Below, in pieces: positions 16,757 to 23,835 of a DNA stretch of 51,006 nt (the first letter of the stretch is position 1; every line of letters starts with the position of its first letter). A program made the position numbers and the translations under genes. The notes under the pieces are model-generated. The model saw nothing but the letters and a program-made list of their open reading frames with translations, searched no databases and was not told the DNA's origin. The stretch spans positions 1 through 51,006 of the forward strand of contig CAYWGC010000025.1 in NCBI GenBank assembly GCA_964457755.1, written 5' to 3'. The stretch is from Tharpella sp964457755. GTDB taxonomy: Bacteria > Desulfobacterota > Anaeroferrophillalia > Anaeroferrophillales > Tharpellaceae.

Positions 16757-16886
16757 GTAACTATTCAGCCAACCCACAAATTCAGGGTACACAATCCCGG
16801 TTTCCTTCGGAGAATCGTGTTATGTCCCCAGAATTTACTGAAATCAATCCATATTTGGGCTTTTCTTTTTTTCGCTGAATAGTTAC
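16757..16886. mobile_element. MITE-like element with 13-bp terminal repeats and 8-bp target duplication
   Basis: Perfect 13-bp ends GTAACTATTCAGC (16757-16769) and GCTGAATAGTTAC (16874-16886) enclose 104 bp with no coding frame. Direct repeats AAAATATT flank it (16749-16756 and 16887-16894). Ends beginning GTAA and an 8-bp duplication are what I recall for the IS66 family, so this is probably a non-autonomous IS66 derivative. It sits between sbcC and the PilZ gene. Confidence 0.8.
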
Positions 16887-16918
16887 AAAATATTGAGTAG
16901 GAAAATCAGGAGGAGCAG

Positions 16919-17278
16919 ATGGAAGAGCACCGTAATTTCAGCCGGATAAAATTCCAGGCCCATACCAAAATTGAGATTGAAGAACACCCTTACGGCGGCG
17001 AACTTTTAGACATTTCCCTGAAAGGTGCTCTGTTAAGCTCAAGTAACAAGCTGCCCCTCAATTTAAATGATGACGCTTTGCTTAAAATCTTTCTACCCTC
17101 TTCCAGCATCTCGATGAACTTCAGTGCCCGTCTGGTTCACCTTGATGGAGACCATTACGGTTTCAAGTTTACCAGTTACGATGCTGAGAGTATGACCCAC
17201 CTGCGCAGGATGCTCGAATTCAACCTCGAAAGCCCTGAACAGGTAAGCAAAGAGCTCTTCTTTTTGCAGAAGGTTTGA
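16919..17278 (+). CDS. PilZ-domain protein (predicted c-di-GMP receptor)
   Basis: A 119-residue single-domain PilZ protein. The c-di-GMP binding motifs are both present: RNFSR near the N terminus (RxxxR) and DISLKGALL (D/NxSxxG), followed by the six-stranded barrel (FSARLVHLDGDHYGFKFTSY) and a C-terminal helix. An AGGAGGAGCAG ribosome site lies immediately upstream. Its stop codon overlaps the likely TTG start of the RNB exoribonuclease (TTGA), so translation of the two may be coupled. It could relay c-di-GMP levels to that enzyme or another partner. It lies 12 kb from the GEMM riboswitch, a second sign of c-di-GMP signalling here. Confidence 0.85.
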   Translation: MEEHRNFSRIKFQAHTKIEIEEHPYGGELLDISLKGALLSSSNKLPLNLNDDALLKIFLPSSSISMNFSARLVHLDGDHYGFKFTSYDAESMTHLRRMLEFNLESPEQVSKELFFLQKV

Positions 17279-19152
17279 AAAATCCCCGCAATATGACTAT
17301 TTCAAACCTCAGAATCGGAGCTCTACTGCTTTACAAAAGTCACCCGGCAAAGCTTATCGGACTTGGCGACAAAATTGAGATAGCCCTCCTTTCCCAAAAC
17401 CAAAGCAAAAAAGTTCGGCCCAAAGATATTACCTGCCTGCACCCCGGCCCCGTAACCCAATTAACCATATTAGACCATGACCCCGATGAGCTTGAAGAAG
17501 CACGGGCTCTATTAAGCGGTGAAGCGACCACTTTAGAGGATATTGCTGAGCTGGTTTTCAACCAGTCCAGTGCTTCGGCGATCTGGAGTGCCTGGCAAAT
17601 TGTGACAACCGGGATCCATTTTCATGGATCACCAAACTCTATAAAGGCCCGCTCAGACGAAGATATCCTTAAAGAACTTGAGAAAAGGGCGGCCAAGCAA
17701 GCCCGCCATGAAAGCTGGCAATCATTTATTGCAAGAGTCGAAAAAAAAACCATCATTGACTCCGATCGAGTTTTCCTTAGCGAAGTTGAAAATCTGGCCC
17801 TGGAACGGGCTACCGAAAGCCGACTCTTACAACATCTCGGCCGCCAACAGTCACGCGAGAATGCCCACGCCCTCTTGGTTGACTTGAAATATTGGGAAAC
17901 ATCATTTAATCCTTACCCACTACGCCTCGATTTAGCTTGCAGCGATTCCCCTGATAATCTGCCGCAGGAGACACTCCTATTTCCGCATGAAAAACGCCTC
18001 GATTTGACCGAATTTGAGACTTTTGCGATTGACGATGAGGGCAGTAACGACCCTGACGATGCTATAAGTTTTGATGGCAAGAGACTCTGGGTTCATATTT
18101 CTGATGTTGCCAGCCTGATCGGCATTGACACCCCCATTGACGAACTCGCCAGAGAGCGGGCCGCAACCCTCTATCTGCCAGAAAGCATCCAGACCATGCT
18201 GCCCGCTAGTCTAACCGAGAAACTCGGGATTGGCCTGCAAGAAAGATCACCAGCCCTCTCTTTCGCTATGGAGATTGATGAAAAAGGCTGCATCCTCGAT
18301 CTTGAAATCATCCCCAGCCTGATCAGAGTAACCCGTTTAAGCTACAATGAGGCAGAAAAACTGCTCACTAAAAACCCGCAGCTGGCAAAGATTCTCACTT
18401 TGACCAAATCTCACCGGGAACAGCGATTAAGAGCCGGGGCCGTCGAAATCGATCTTCCCGAATGCAAAATCAAGGTTGCTAACAATGGCATAACCATAAC
18501 TCCCCTACCAAATCTGAAAAGTCGAAATCTGGTTAGCGAAGCGATGTTAATGGCGGGCTCGGCTTGCGCCCAATATGCCAGTAAACATGGCCTGGCAATG
18601 CCACATGCAGGGCAAACGCCGCCCAATGAGATGCCTGAAATTGGCGATTTGCCAAATTTAGTGGGCATGTATGCCAAACGCCGGGCGATGCGGCCCGGAC
18701 GCCTGAGTTCCTCCCCGCTCTCCCATTTTGGCCTTGGACTAAATGCCTACATCAGGGTAACCAGCCCTCTGCGGCGCTACCTTGACCTGATTGCCCATCA
18801 ACAGCTCCACCTCCATCTCGCAGGTTTACCGACCCTGGATGAAAAGCAGATCACGGCTCGGATTGCAGCGGTAAGCTCAACCAGCGGTCGCATTCGCCAA
18901 GCAGAACGTCTCTCTAACCGTCACTGGACCCTGGTTTTCCTGAAACAGCATCCAGATTGGCAAGGTTTAGGTATTGTCATTGCCGAATGGGGGCGCAAGT
19001 CACTACTTTTAATCCCTGAATTAGCCCTTGAGGTTGAACAAGCGGTCACCGGCAATCAAGCTCCGGGCACTCATCTACAACTCTCTTCACCCCGCGTTAA
19101 TCTTCCCTACCTGGAAGTTTTTTTCCAAACTAAAGTTATCATGACAAAATAA
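17275..19152 (+). CDS. RNB-family exoribonuclease (RNase II/R-like)
   Basis: A 625-residue protein. The RNB catalytic centre is TFAIDDEGSNDPDDAISFDG (about residues 246-265) with the aspartates that hold two Mg ions. The rest of the domain includes LYLPESIQTMLPASL, LSFAMEIDEKG and RVTSPLRRYLDLIAHQQLH, the C-terminal signature. The N-terminal 220 residues replace the usual cold-shock domains with a short beta domain (IGALLLYKSHPAKLIGLG) and a helical part, as in the shorter RNase II-like enzymes. The likely start is a TTG overlapping the PilZ stop; an ATG at 17293 is the alternative. It degrades RNA 3' to 5'. The gene ends at a strong terminator. Confidence 0.85.
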   Translation: MKNPRNMTISNLRIGALLLYKSHPAKLIGLGDKIEIALLSQNQSKKVRPKDITCLHPGPVTQLTILDHDPDELEEARALLSGEATTLEDIAELVFNQSSASAIWSAWQIVTTGIHFHGSPNSIKARSDEDILKELEKRAAKQARHESWQSFIARVEKKTIIDSDRVFLSEVENLALERATESRLLQHLGRQQSRENAHALLVDLKYWETSFNPYPLRLDLACSDSPDNLPQETLLFPHEKRLDLTEFETFAIDDEGSNDPDDAISFDGKRLWVHISDVASLIGIDTPIDELARERAATLYLPESIQTMLPASLTEKLGIGLQERSPALSFAMEIDEKGCILDLEIIPSLIRVTRLSYNEAEKLLTKNPQLAKILTLTKSHREQRLRAGAVEIDLPECKIKVANNGITITPLPNLKSRNLVSEAMLMAGSACAQYASKHGLAMPHAGQTPPNEMPEIGDLPNLVGMYAKRRAMRPGRLSSSPLSHFGLGLNAYIRVTSPLRRYLDLIAHQQLHLHLAGLPTLDEKQITARIAAVSSTSGRIRQAERLSNRHWTLVFLKQHPDWQGLGIVIAEWGRKSLLLIPELALEVEQAVTGNQAPGTHLQLSSPRVNLPYLEVFFQTKVIMTK

Positions 19153-19181
19153 AAAAGGGGCCTTATCTGGTCCCTTTTTTA
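19153..19181. terminator. Intrinsic terminator after the RNB gene
   Basis: AAAAAGGG(G)CC and GG(T)CCCTTTTTT form a stem with a short TTATCT loop directly after the stop codon, followed by a T run. Confidence 0.8.
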
Positions 19182-19205
19182 TGCTAACCATATGATTAAA
19201 GTTCT

Positions 19206-19358
19206 TACAACTATTCAGCCAACCCACCGTAAAGTTGTATTTAACAACGCTGAACATCGCTTCGCCCTCATGAACGGGGTCAAAGCTGGGGTGCTAACGC
19301 ACCTTTTACCAGCAATGACCCCAATCCCGGCAGCTAGAGGCGATGACTGAATAGTTAC
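19206..19358. mobile_element. MITE-like element carrying the hairpin core repeat
   Basis: The right end ACTGAATAGTTAC (19346-19358) and left end ACTATTCAGCC (19210-19220) match the ends of the 16757 element, with one or two changes at the left tip. A 14-base direct repeat AAAGTTCTTACAAC occurs at 19198-19211 and 19359-19372. The interior holds the conserved core TCGCTTCGCCCTCATGAACG plus a 47-base hairpin (19276-19322): GGGGTCA-AAGCTGG pairs with CCAGCAA-TGACCCC around an inner GGTGC/GCACC stem. About 120 bp of it is nearly identical to the copy at 37131-37274. Confidence 0.7.
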
Positions 19359-19423
19359 AAAGTTCTTACAACGCCGGCAAAACCTTCTCTGACATTTTAT
19401 TTAAAGGCACAATATCGCCAACA

Positions 19424-20284
19424 TCAACTCTCACTAAGACCTGCAATATCGCAGGTTTTTTCCATCTCAATCTGAAATTCAATGAGCAAAACCTCAAGAT
19501 CTTTTTCCGTTATCTTCATTTTTTTCAATAAAAGGTCATGTCCCCGACAAGCTAAACCGTCAACCCCGGTACCATAGCCAACCATCACCACAAGGTTATT
19601 AGCCAAAGCTACAAGTTCGGCCAGAAGTCTAAACTCTTTAGCGGAGCGAGAAGGTTCATGGTGAAAAGAGATCGCGGCAATAATCTCGGGGGGGAATTCC
19701 CATTTCTCAGCTATTTTACCACCGATTTCAGCATGGTCGAAGCCTAAGACCACTTTCTCTGCTTCCTGAAAAGAGCTCTCCCCTTCCTCGACCATACTCT
19801 CTATAGCTCGATACTTATCTTTCACAAAGGCACTTAAGACAACCTTGCCGACATCATGGAGTAAAGCCGCGGTAAAAACCATATTTTCATCAATCTTGAG
19901 ACGTAGATGGCGACGTAAAACCTGAGCCATGACCGCTGTTGCTAAAGCATGGCGCCAAAGTTCATCGGCAAACAGGGCATATCCTTGAGTGGGCTTTTCG
20001 TAGATTTTGCTGGCGGCCCCGGAGAGGAGCAACTGACGCAGCTGGTCGGCCCCTAAATAAACTACTGCCTCTTTCAGAGAAGCAACCTTGCGCGGCAAGC
20101 CAAAATAGGCTGAGTTGCAGAGTTTTAGAATATTGGCAGTAACCGCTTGGTCGACCTTTAGAATATCAACCAATCCAGAAACTTCATATTCTGGATCAGC
20201 CAACGCCTGCATAGCCCGCTGCACAACCTGGGGAAAAGGAGGCATCTCATCGACTGCGGCAATGATCTCTTCCATAAAGCTCAT
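19424..20284 (-). CDS. HDOD-domain signalling protein
   Basis: A 286-residue protein dominated by an HDOD domain (about 12-210). The family features are the N-terminal MPPFPQVVQRAMQALADPE, ILKVDQAVTANILKLCNSAY, YLGADQLRQLLL, and a partial HD-like segment AALLHDVGKVVLSAF followed by LGFDHAEIGG. HDOD proteins are non-enzymatic or weakly enzymatic scaffolds in chemotaxis and c-di-GMP circuits. The ATG overlaps the cheD stop (ATGA), so the two are translationally coupled. The gene is the last of a minus-strand chemotaxis unit whose upstream genes cheR and cheA are broken. A C-terminal helix (about 250-286) is unassigned. Confidence 0.9.
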   Translation of the reverse strand: MSFMEEIIAAVDEMPPFPQVVQRAMQALADPEYEVSGLVDILKVDQAVTANILKLCNSAYFGLPRKVASLKEAVVYLGADQLRQLLLSGAASKIYEKPTQGYALFADELWRHALATAVMAQVLRRHLRLKIDENMVFTAALLHDVGKVVLSAFVKDKYRAIESMVEEGESSFQEAEKVVLGFDHAEIGGKIAEKWEFPPEIIAAISFHHEPSRSAKEFRLLAELVALANNLVVMVGYGTGVDGLACRGHDLLLKKMKITEKDLEVLLIEFQIEMEKTCDIAGLSES

Positions 20285-20763
20285 AACTCTACCATCCCTT
20301 TCTTAGATATTTTCAGATTTATGCGGCCGTCATCAAGCTGCATATACATGGTTCGGTTACAATTGCCACCAATATCCTCACCGTCGATCATAACATTATT
20401 TTTCCAGAACATTTTACGCAAAATCGCATAATTACGTTTACCGATATTAAAGGTACCAGCCGCATCCATAATCTGGCTGCCGCCAGCCACTTTAATAATC
20501 ATCCGCTTTTTATCCGCTCCGAGACTATAGCACTCCTTAAACAGTAAAGGTATGCCCTTATTTGCAAACATCGCCGGATTTTTTTCCGCCTTTTCTTGGT
20601 TAATTGACGAATCCGGCAGCATATAGTGCAACATCCCGCCAATTTTGGCCACCGGATCATAGATCGCCAGACCGATACATGAACCGAGAGAATAAGTAAC
20701 TAGCGTATCCTCAGGATTTTTACTGACCTTAAGATCAGCGATTCCGACTGTAACCAGAGACAT
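20281..20763 (-). CDS. cheD: CheD, chemoreceptor glutamine deamidase
   Basis: A 160-residue CheD. The catalytic triad region is intact: cysteine in TYSLGSCIGLAIYDP (about residue 28), histidine in GGMLHYMLPDS (about 45) and threonine in DAAGTFNIGKRN (about 112). CheD converts specific glutamines of chemoreceptors to glutamate and, in many bacteria, binds CheC. Its start abuts the stop of the cheR fragment, and its stop overlaps the HDOD start, so it was part of a che operon. With cheA and cheR broken here, CheD may serve receptors encoded elsewhere, or may itself be losing its role. It appears intact. Confidence 0.9.
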   Translation of the reverse strand: MSLVTVGIADLKVSKNPEDTLVTYSLGSCIGLAIYDPVAKIGGMLHYMLPDSSINQEKAEKNPAMFANKGIPLLFKECYSLGADKKRMIIKVAGGSQIMDAAGTFNIGKRNYAILRKMFWKNNVMIDGEDIGGNCNRTMYMQLDDGRINLKISKKGMVEL

Positions 20764-21012
20764 CAGCCCTTTTTCCTGTAAAGTGAAGGTTGAACATAGG
20801 TGAGATCATAATTGACATTGGTCAGGCTCTCCGAATGACCAATCATAAGGTAGCCCCCAGGATTAAGAAAGGAGCTGAATTTATTGACCAGTTGACCTTG
20901 AGTTTGACGATCGAAATAGATCATCACATTGCGACAGAAGATACAGTCAAAGCGATTCTTAAACGGAAAATCATGCATCAAATTCAAACGCGCAAATTTA
21001 ATATAAGATACT
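20763..21012 (-). pseudogene. cheR: CheR methyltransferase, C-terminal fragment
   Basis: The reading frame YIKFARLNLMHDFPFKNRFD continues CIFCRNVMIYFDRQTQGQL and GGYLMIGHSESLTNV to a normal C terminus at 20763. This is the last third of a CheR chemoreceptor methyltransferase (motifs around FCRNVMIYFD and GHSE). The N-terminal domain and most of the SAM-binding site are missing. The frame merges directly into the cheA fragment near 21010, which shows a deletion joining cheA to cheR. Confidence 0.85.
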
Positions 21013-21268
21013 GCTCGGGCAAGGGACGCAAGGATTCAATTATATTAAGGGTTGGAATAATATAGCGCTCATGTCCTACAATGACTACCATACCGTCAAT
21101 AATTGCCAAAGTCAACGGCACTTTGATGGAGACTACCGAACCCAAACCTGGATTTGAATCAACCTCCACAACACCACGCAGTTTTTCGATCGTTTTTTTC
21201 ACCACATCCATTCCGACACCACGGCCGGAAACTCCATTGAGATAGTGTATCTCGGTAGATTTATCTAG
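20984..21268 (-). pseudogene. cheA: CheA histidine kinase, internal fragment
   Basis: Residues reading STEIHYLNGVSGRGVGMDVV and then KLRGVVEVDSNPGLGSVVSI and ERYIIPTLNIIESLRP are the last ATP-binding (G2) boxes of the CheA kinase domain and the start of the P5 regulatory domain. The sequence before the first of these (21270-21451) is AT-rich and unrelated to CheA. After PEQ the frame leaves CheA and stops at 20984. Both ends are therefore missing, and only about 85 residues of a roughly 600-700-residue protein remain. Confidence 0.85.
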
Positions 21269-21510
21269 CATAAGAATCAGAACAAATATCAATCCTATTA
21301 TGCAATATTGTACAATAAGTATAAACATCTTGGAACAAAGAGAGAATTTATCATAAATCACATATTTATAAAAATTATATTTCAGCTCCAGATGAGATGA
21401 CAATACGTTTTGTCCGATAAAAACGACAGGATCGTCCAGTTTATCGGACAAACCTACAACAACAAGACAGATTACCAGGAGATAACAGACCAGCTAAGCG
21501 AACTTTCAGG

Positions 21511-21540
21511 TTGACATGTTTTAGCATGATTGACTATAGT
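21511..21540 (+). promoter_or_regulatory. Sigma-70-type promoter for def-fmt
   Basis: TTGACA (21511-21516), an 18-bp spacer and TATAGT (21535-21540). The predicted start is near 21547, giving a leader of about 50 bases before the def ATG. Confidence 0.65.
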
Positions 21541-21596
21541 CTCTGCCCTTCATAATAAACTCTAAACTTTTAATTCATAAAGATACCGTCACCCAA

Positions 21597-22103
21597 ATGA
21601 GCATTCTCAACATTGATGTCTATCCAGCGCTGGTCTTAAAAAAAGAAACTGAAAAAATCCAGAACATTGACGACCACATCCGGCAGCTGGCTGAAAATAT
21701 GCTGGAAACCATGTACCAGGCCCCCGGGGTCGGCCTGGCCGCCCCCCAAATCGGCCATTCCCTAAGCCTTATAGTTGCTGATCCCGGCGAAAAGGACAAG
21801 CCTGAACCAATGGTTCTGATCAATCCCGAGATTATCACCTACGAAGGTCAAACCGGGATTACCGAAGGCTGTTTAAGTGTCCCAGGCTATACCGCCGAGG
21901 TTCCTCGCCACCAGAAAATTGTCGTTAAAGCCTACACCTTAAATGAAAAAGAGGTGGAGTTAACCTTGGAGGATTTCCCCGCAATCGTCCTCCAGCATGA
22001 GCTCGACCACCTTCAGGGAATTCTTTTCATCGATCGAATCAGCCGCTTAAAACGAAACATCTACGACCGTAAATTCAAAAAAGGAACCCTCGACCAATCA
22101 TGA
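21597..22103 (+). CDS. def: Peptide deformylase
   Basis: A 168-residue peptide deformylase, a metalloenzyme that removes the formyl group from nascent N termini. The three motifs are GVGLAAPQIG (residues 44-53), EGCLSVPG (90-97, metal-binding Cys92) and QHELDHLQG (133-141, His134 and His138 as metal ligands, Glu135 catalytic). Length is normal. The stop overlaps the fmt start (ATGA), the classic def-fmt coupling that pairs deformylation with formylation of initiator tRNA. Only a weak ribosome site precedes the ATG. Confidence 0.95.
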   Translation: MSILNIDVYPALVLKKETEKIQNIDDHIRQLAENMLETMYQAPGVGLAAPQIGHSLSLIVADPGEKDKPEPMVLINPEIITYEGQTGITEGCLSVPGYTAEVPRHQKIVVKAYTLNEKEVELTLEDFPAIVLQHELDHLQGILFIDRISRLKRNIYDRKFKKGTLDQS

Positions 22104-23038
22104 AGATTACGCTCCTTGCTTCTGGGGAATTTGCGCTTCCCACCTTGGAATTACTGACCCAACAACGACCTGCGGTTGAACTCAAGCTCTTCACGCAACC
22201 AGACCAGGGCAAAGGCCGAGGCCGTCAAAAAACTGCAACGCCGGCCAAAGCGGCTGCCTTAAACCTTGGGATCGACATTGAAACCCCAAAAAATATCAAT
22301 GCTCCGGAATGCCATCAGAAGATTATCGAGTTTGCCCCGGACTATCTGGTACTTGTCGATTATGGCGTCAAATTGAGTCCAGCCACAATTGCTCTGCCCC
22401 AAAAAGCAGCCATCAACCTTCATCCCTCCCTGCTGCCCGCCTACCGGGGCCCGGCACCGATGCCTTGGGCCTTGATCAACGGTGAACCGATGACCGGCGT
22501 CACTACACAGCTGATTGGCGAGAAAATCGATTGTGGCCAGGTCTTACTCCAGGAACCCAGCTTTATCTTTGACCATGAGACCTTGCCCCAACTATCTAGA
22601 CGCTTAAGCCTCTTAGGAGCACCATTGGTCTGGCGTACAATCAACGAACTTGAAACCGGAAATCTGACGCCGCACCCGCAGGACGAAGGCCTCGCCTCAT
22701 TGGCCCCAAAATTCAAAAAAGAGGATGGCCTTATCGACTGGCAGGCCCCGGCCGAAGCCCTCTTTAATCGTATCAGAGGCTTAAATCCCTGGCCCGGAAC
22801 CTACACCTTTCACCGGGGCAAGAGAGTCAAGATAATCGAGTCGCGACTCGCTCAAGCCCCGCTCCATATAACCCCCGGAACAATTTTCATCGACAACGAC
22901 CGACTCCTGGTGGGCTGCGGCCAAGCTAGCGCCTTAAGCATTGAGCGTCTCCAGATAGCCGGCAAACCAACCCGGAGCGCCAGTGAATTCTTACGCGGCT
23001 ATAAAGCCCGAGAAAATGATTTTTTCGGCACCCGCTAA
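22100..23038 (+). CDS. fmt: Methionyl-tRNA formyltransferase
   Basis: A 312-residue enzyme that formylates Met-tRNA(fMet) using 10-formyl-THF. The N-terminal Rossmann domain has AINLHPSLLPAYRGPAPMPW (catalytic Asn and His) and the later aspartate in EKIDCGQVLL. The C-terminal OB-like tRNA-binding domain contains FNRIRGLNPWPGTYTF. Length is normal. It follows def with an ATGA overlap, and the DUF116 gene starts at the next base after its stop, so the three are one operon. Confidence 0.95.
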   Translation: MKITLLASGEFALPTLELLTQQRPAVELKLFTQPDQGKGRGRQKTATPAKAAALNLGIDIETPKNINAPECHQKIIEFAPDYLVLVDYGVKLSPATIALPQKAAINLHPSLLPAYRGPAPMPWALINGEPMTGVTTQLIGEKIDCGQVLLQEPSFIFDHETLPQLSRRLSLLGAPLVWRTINELETGNLTPHPQDEGLASLAPKFKKEDGLIDWQAPAEALFNRIRGLNPWPGTYTFHRGKRVKIIESRLAQAPLHITPGTIFIDNDRLLVGCGQASALSIERLQIAGKPTRSASEFLRGYKARENDFFGTR

Positions 23039-23833
23039 ATGACCTCTCAAACAAACTCAGAAGCCCAACTGCAACATTCCAAAAAAAGGATCTTCATCGG
23101 TCTTTTAGGGCTCACCTTTGCGCTTATCATGGTGTTGATCTTGATCGGCGGCTGGATTGCGACAATCGGCTTAAATCATCTCCATCCCGGGCTGACCCTA
23201 CTAGCCCAGATCGTCGCCGGCCTCGCCTTCATCCTCTTAAGCGGCATTATTTCGGCCCTTATTTTTTCAATACTCTTGGAAAAAGACCTGCCCTTTACGC
23301 AAAAAATTAGGGGTCTGGGGATTAAAATATTTCTCCCCTTAATGGAGCTTTTAGGACCTCGTTTAGGGATTCTCAAAGAGGACGTTCGCAACTCATTTAT
23401 CGAGATCAACAATCGCCTGCTGATCTCGGGAAACCGCAACTCGACCCCTCCAGAACGCCTCCTTATCCTCCTGCCCCACTGCCTGCAGAGAGCCGACTGC
23501 CAACATCGCATCACCATCAACATTGATAATTGTCAACAATGCGGCAGATGCGACATCAACGACCTGATCAAACTTGCCAATATTTACAAGGTTCGGATTG
23601 CGGTCGCTAGCGGCGGCACTCTGGCCCGAAAAATTGTCCGCGACCACAGACCTCAGATCATCATTGCCGTAGCCTGTGAACGCGATCTGACCAGCGGCAT
23701 TCACGACACCTTCCCACTGCCGGTCTACGGCATTCTCAACCAACGCCCCGAAGGCCCTTGCTGGAACACCAGAGTCGATGTCAAGGAGGTCGAAAAAACT
23801 CTACAGATCTTTTTAAAGAAAGGTTTTAATTAA
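23039..23833 (+). CDS. DUF116 membrane-anchored cysteine-rich protein
   Basis: A 264-residue DUF116 protein. The N terminus has two membrane segments (about 18-43 and 54-80). The soluble part carries the family's cysteine pattern: PHCLQRADCQHRI, then NCQQCGRCDINDL, and later VACERDL and EGPCWNTRVDV. The C..C..C cluster suggests a metal or iron-sulfur site on the cytoplasmic face. DUF116 genes often follow fmt in deltaproteobacteria and clostridia, but no function is established. The ATG starts immediately after the fmt stop. Confidence 0.85.
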   Translation: MTSQTNSEAQLQHSKKRIFIGLLGLTFALIMVLILIGGWIATIGLNHLHPGLTLLAQIVAGLAFILLSGIISALIFSILLEKDLPFTQKIRGLGIKIFLPLMELLGPRLGILKEDVRNSFIEINNRLLISGNRNSTPPERLLILLPHCLQRADCQHRITINIDNCQQCGRCDINDLIKLANIYKVRIAVASGGTLARKIVRDHRPQIIIAVACERDLTSGIHDTFPLPVYGILNQRPEGPCWNTRVDVKEVEKTLQIFLKKGFN

Positions 23834-23835
23834 AA

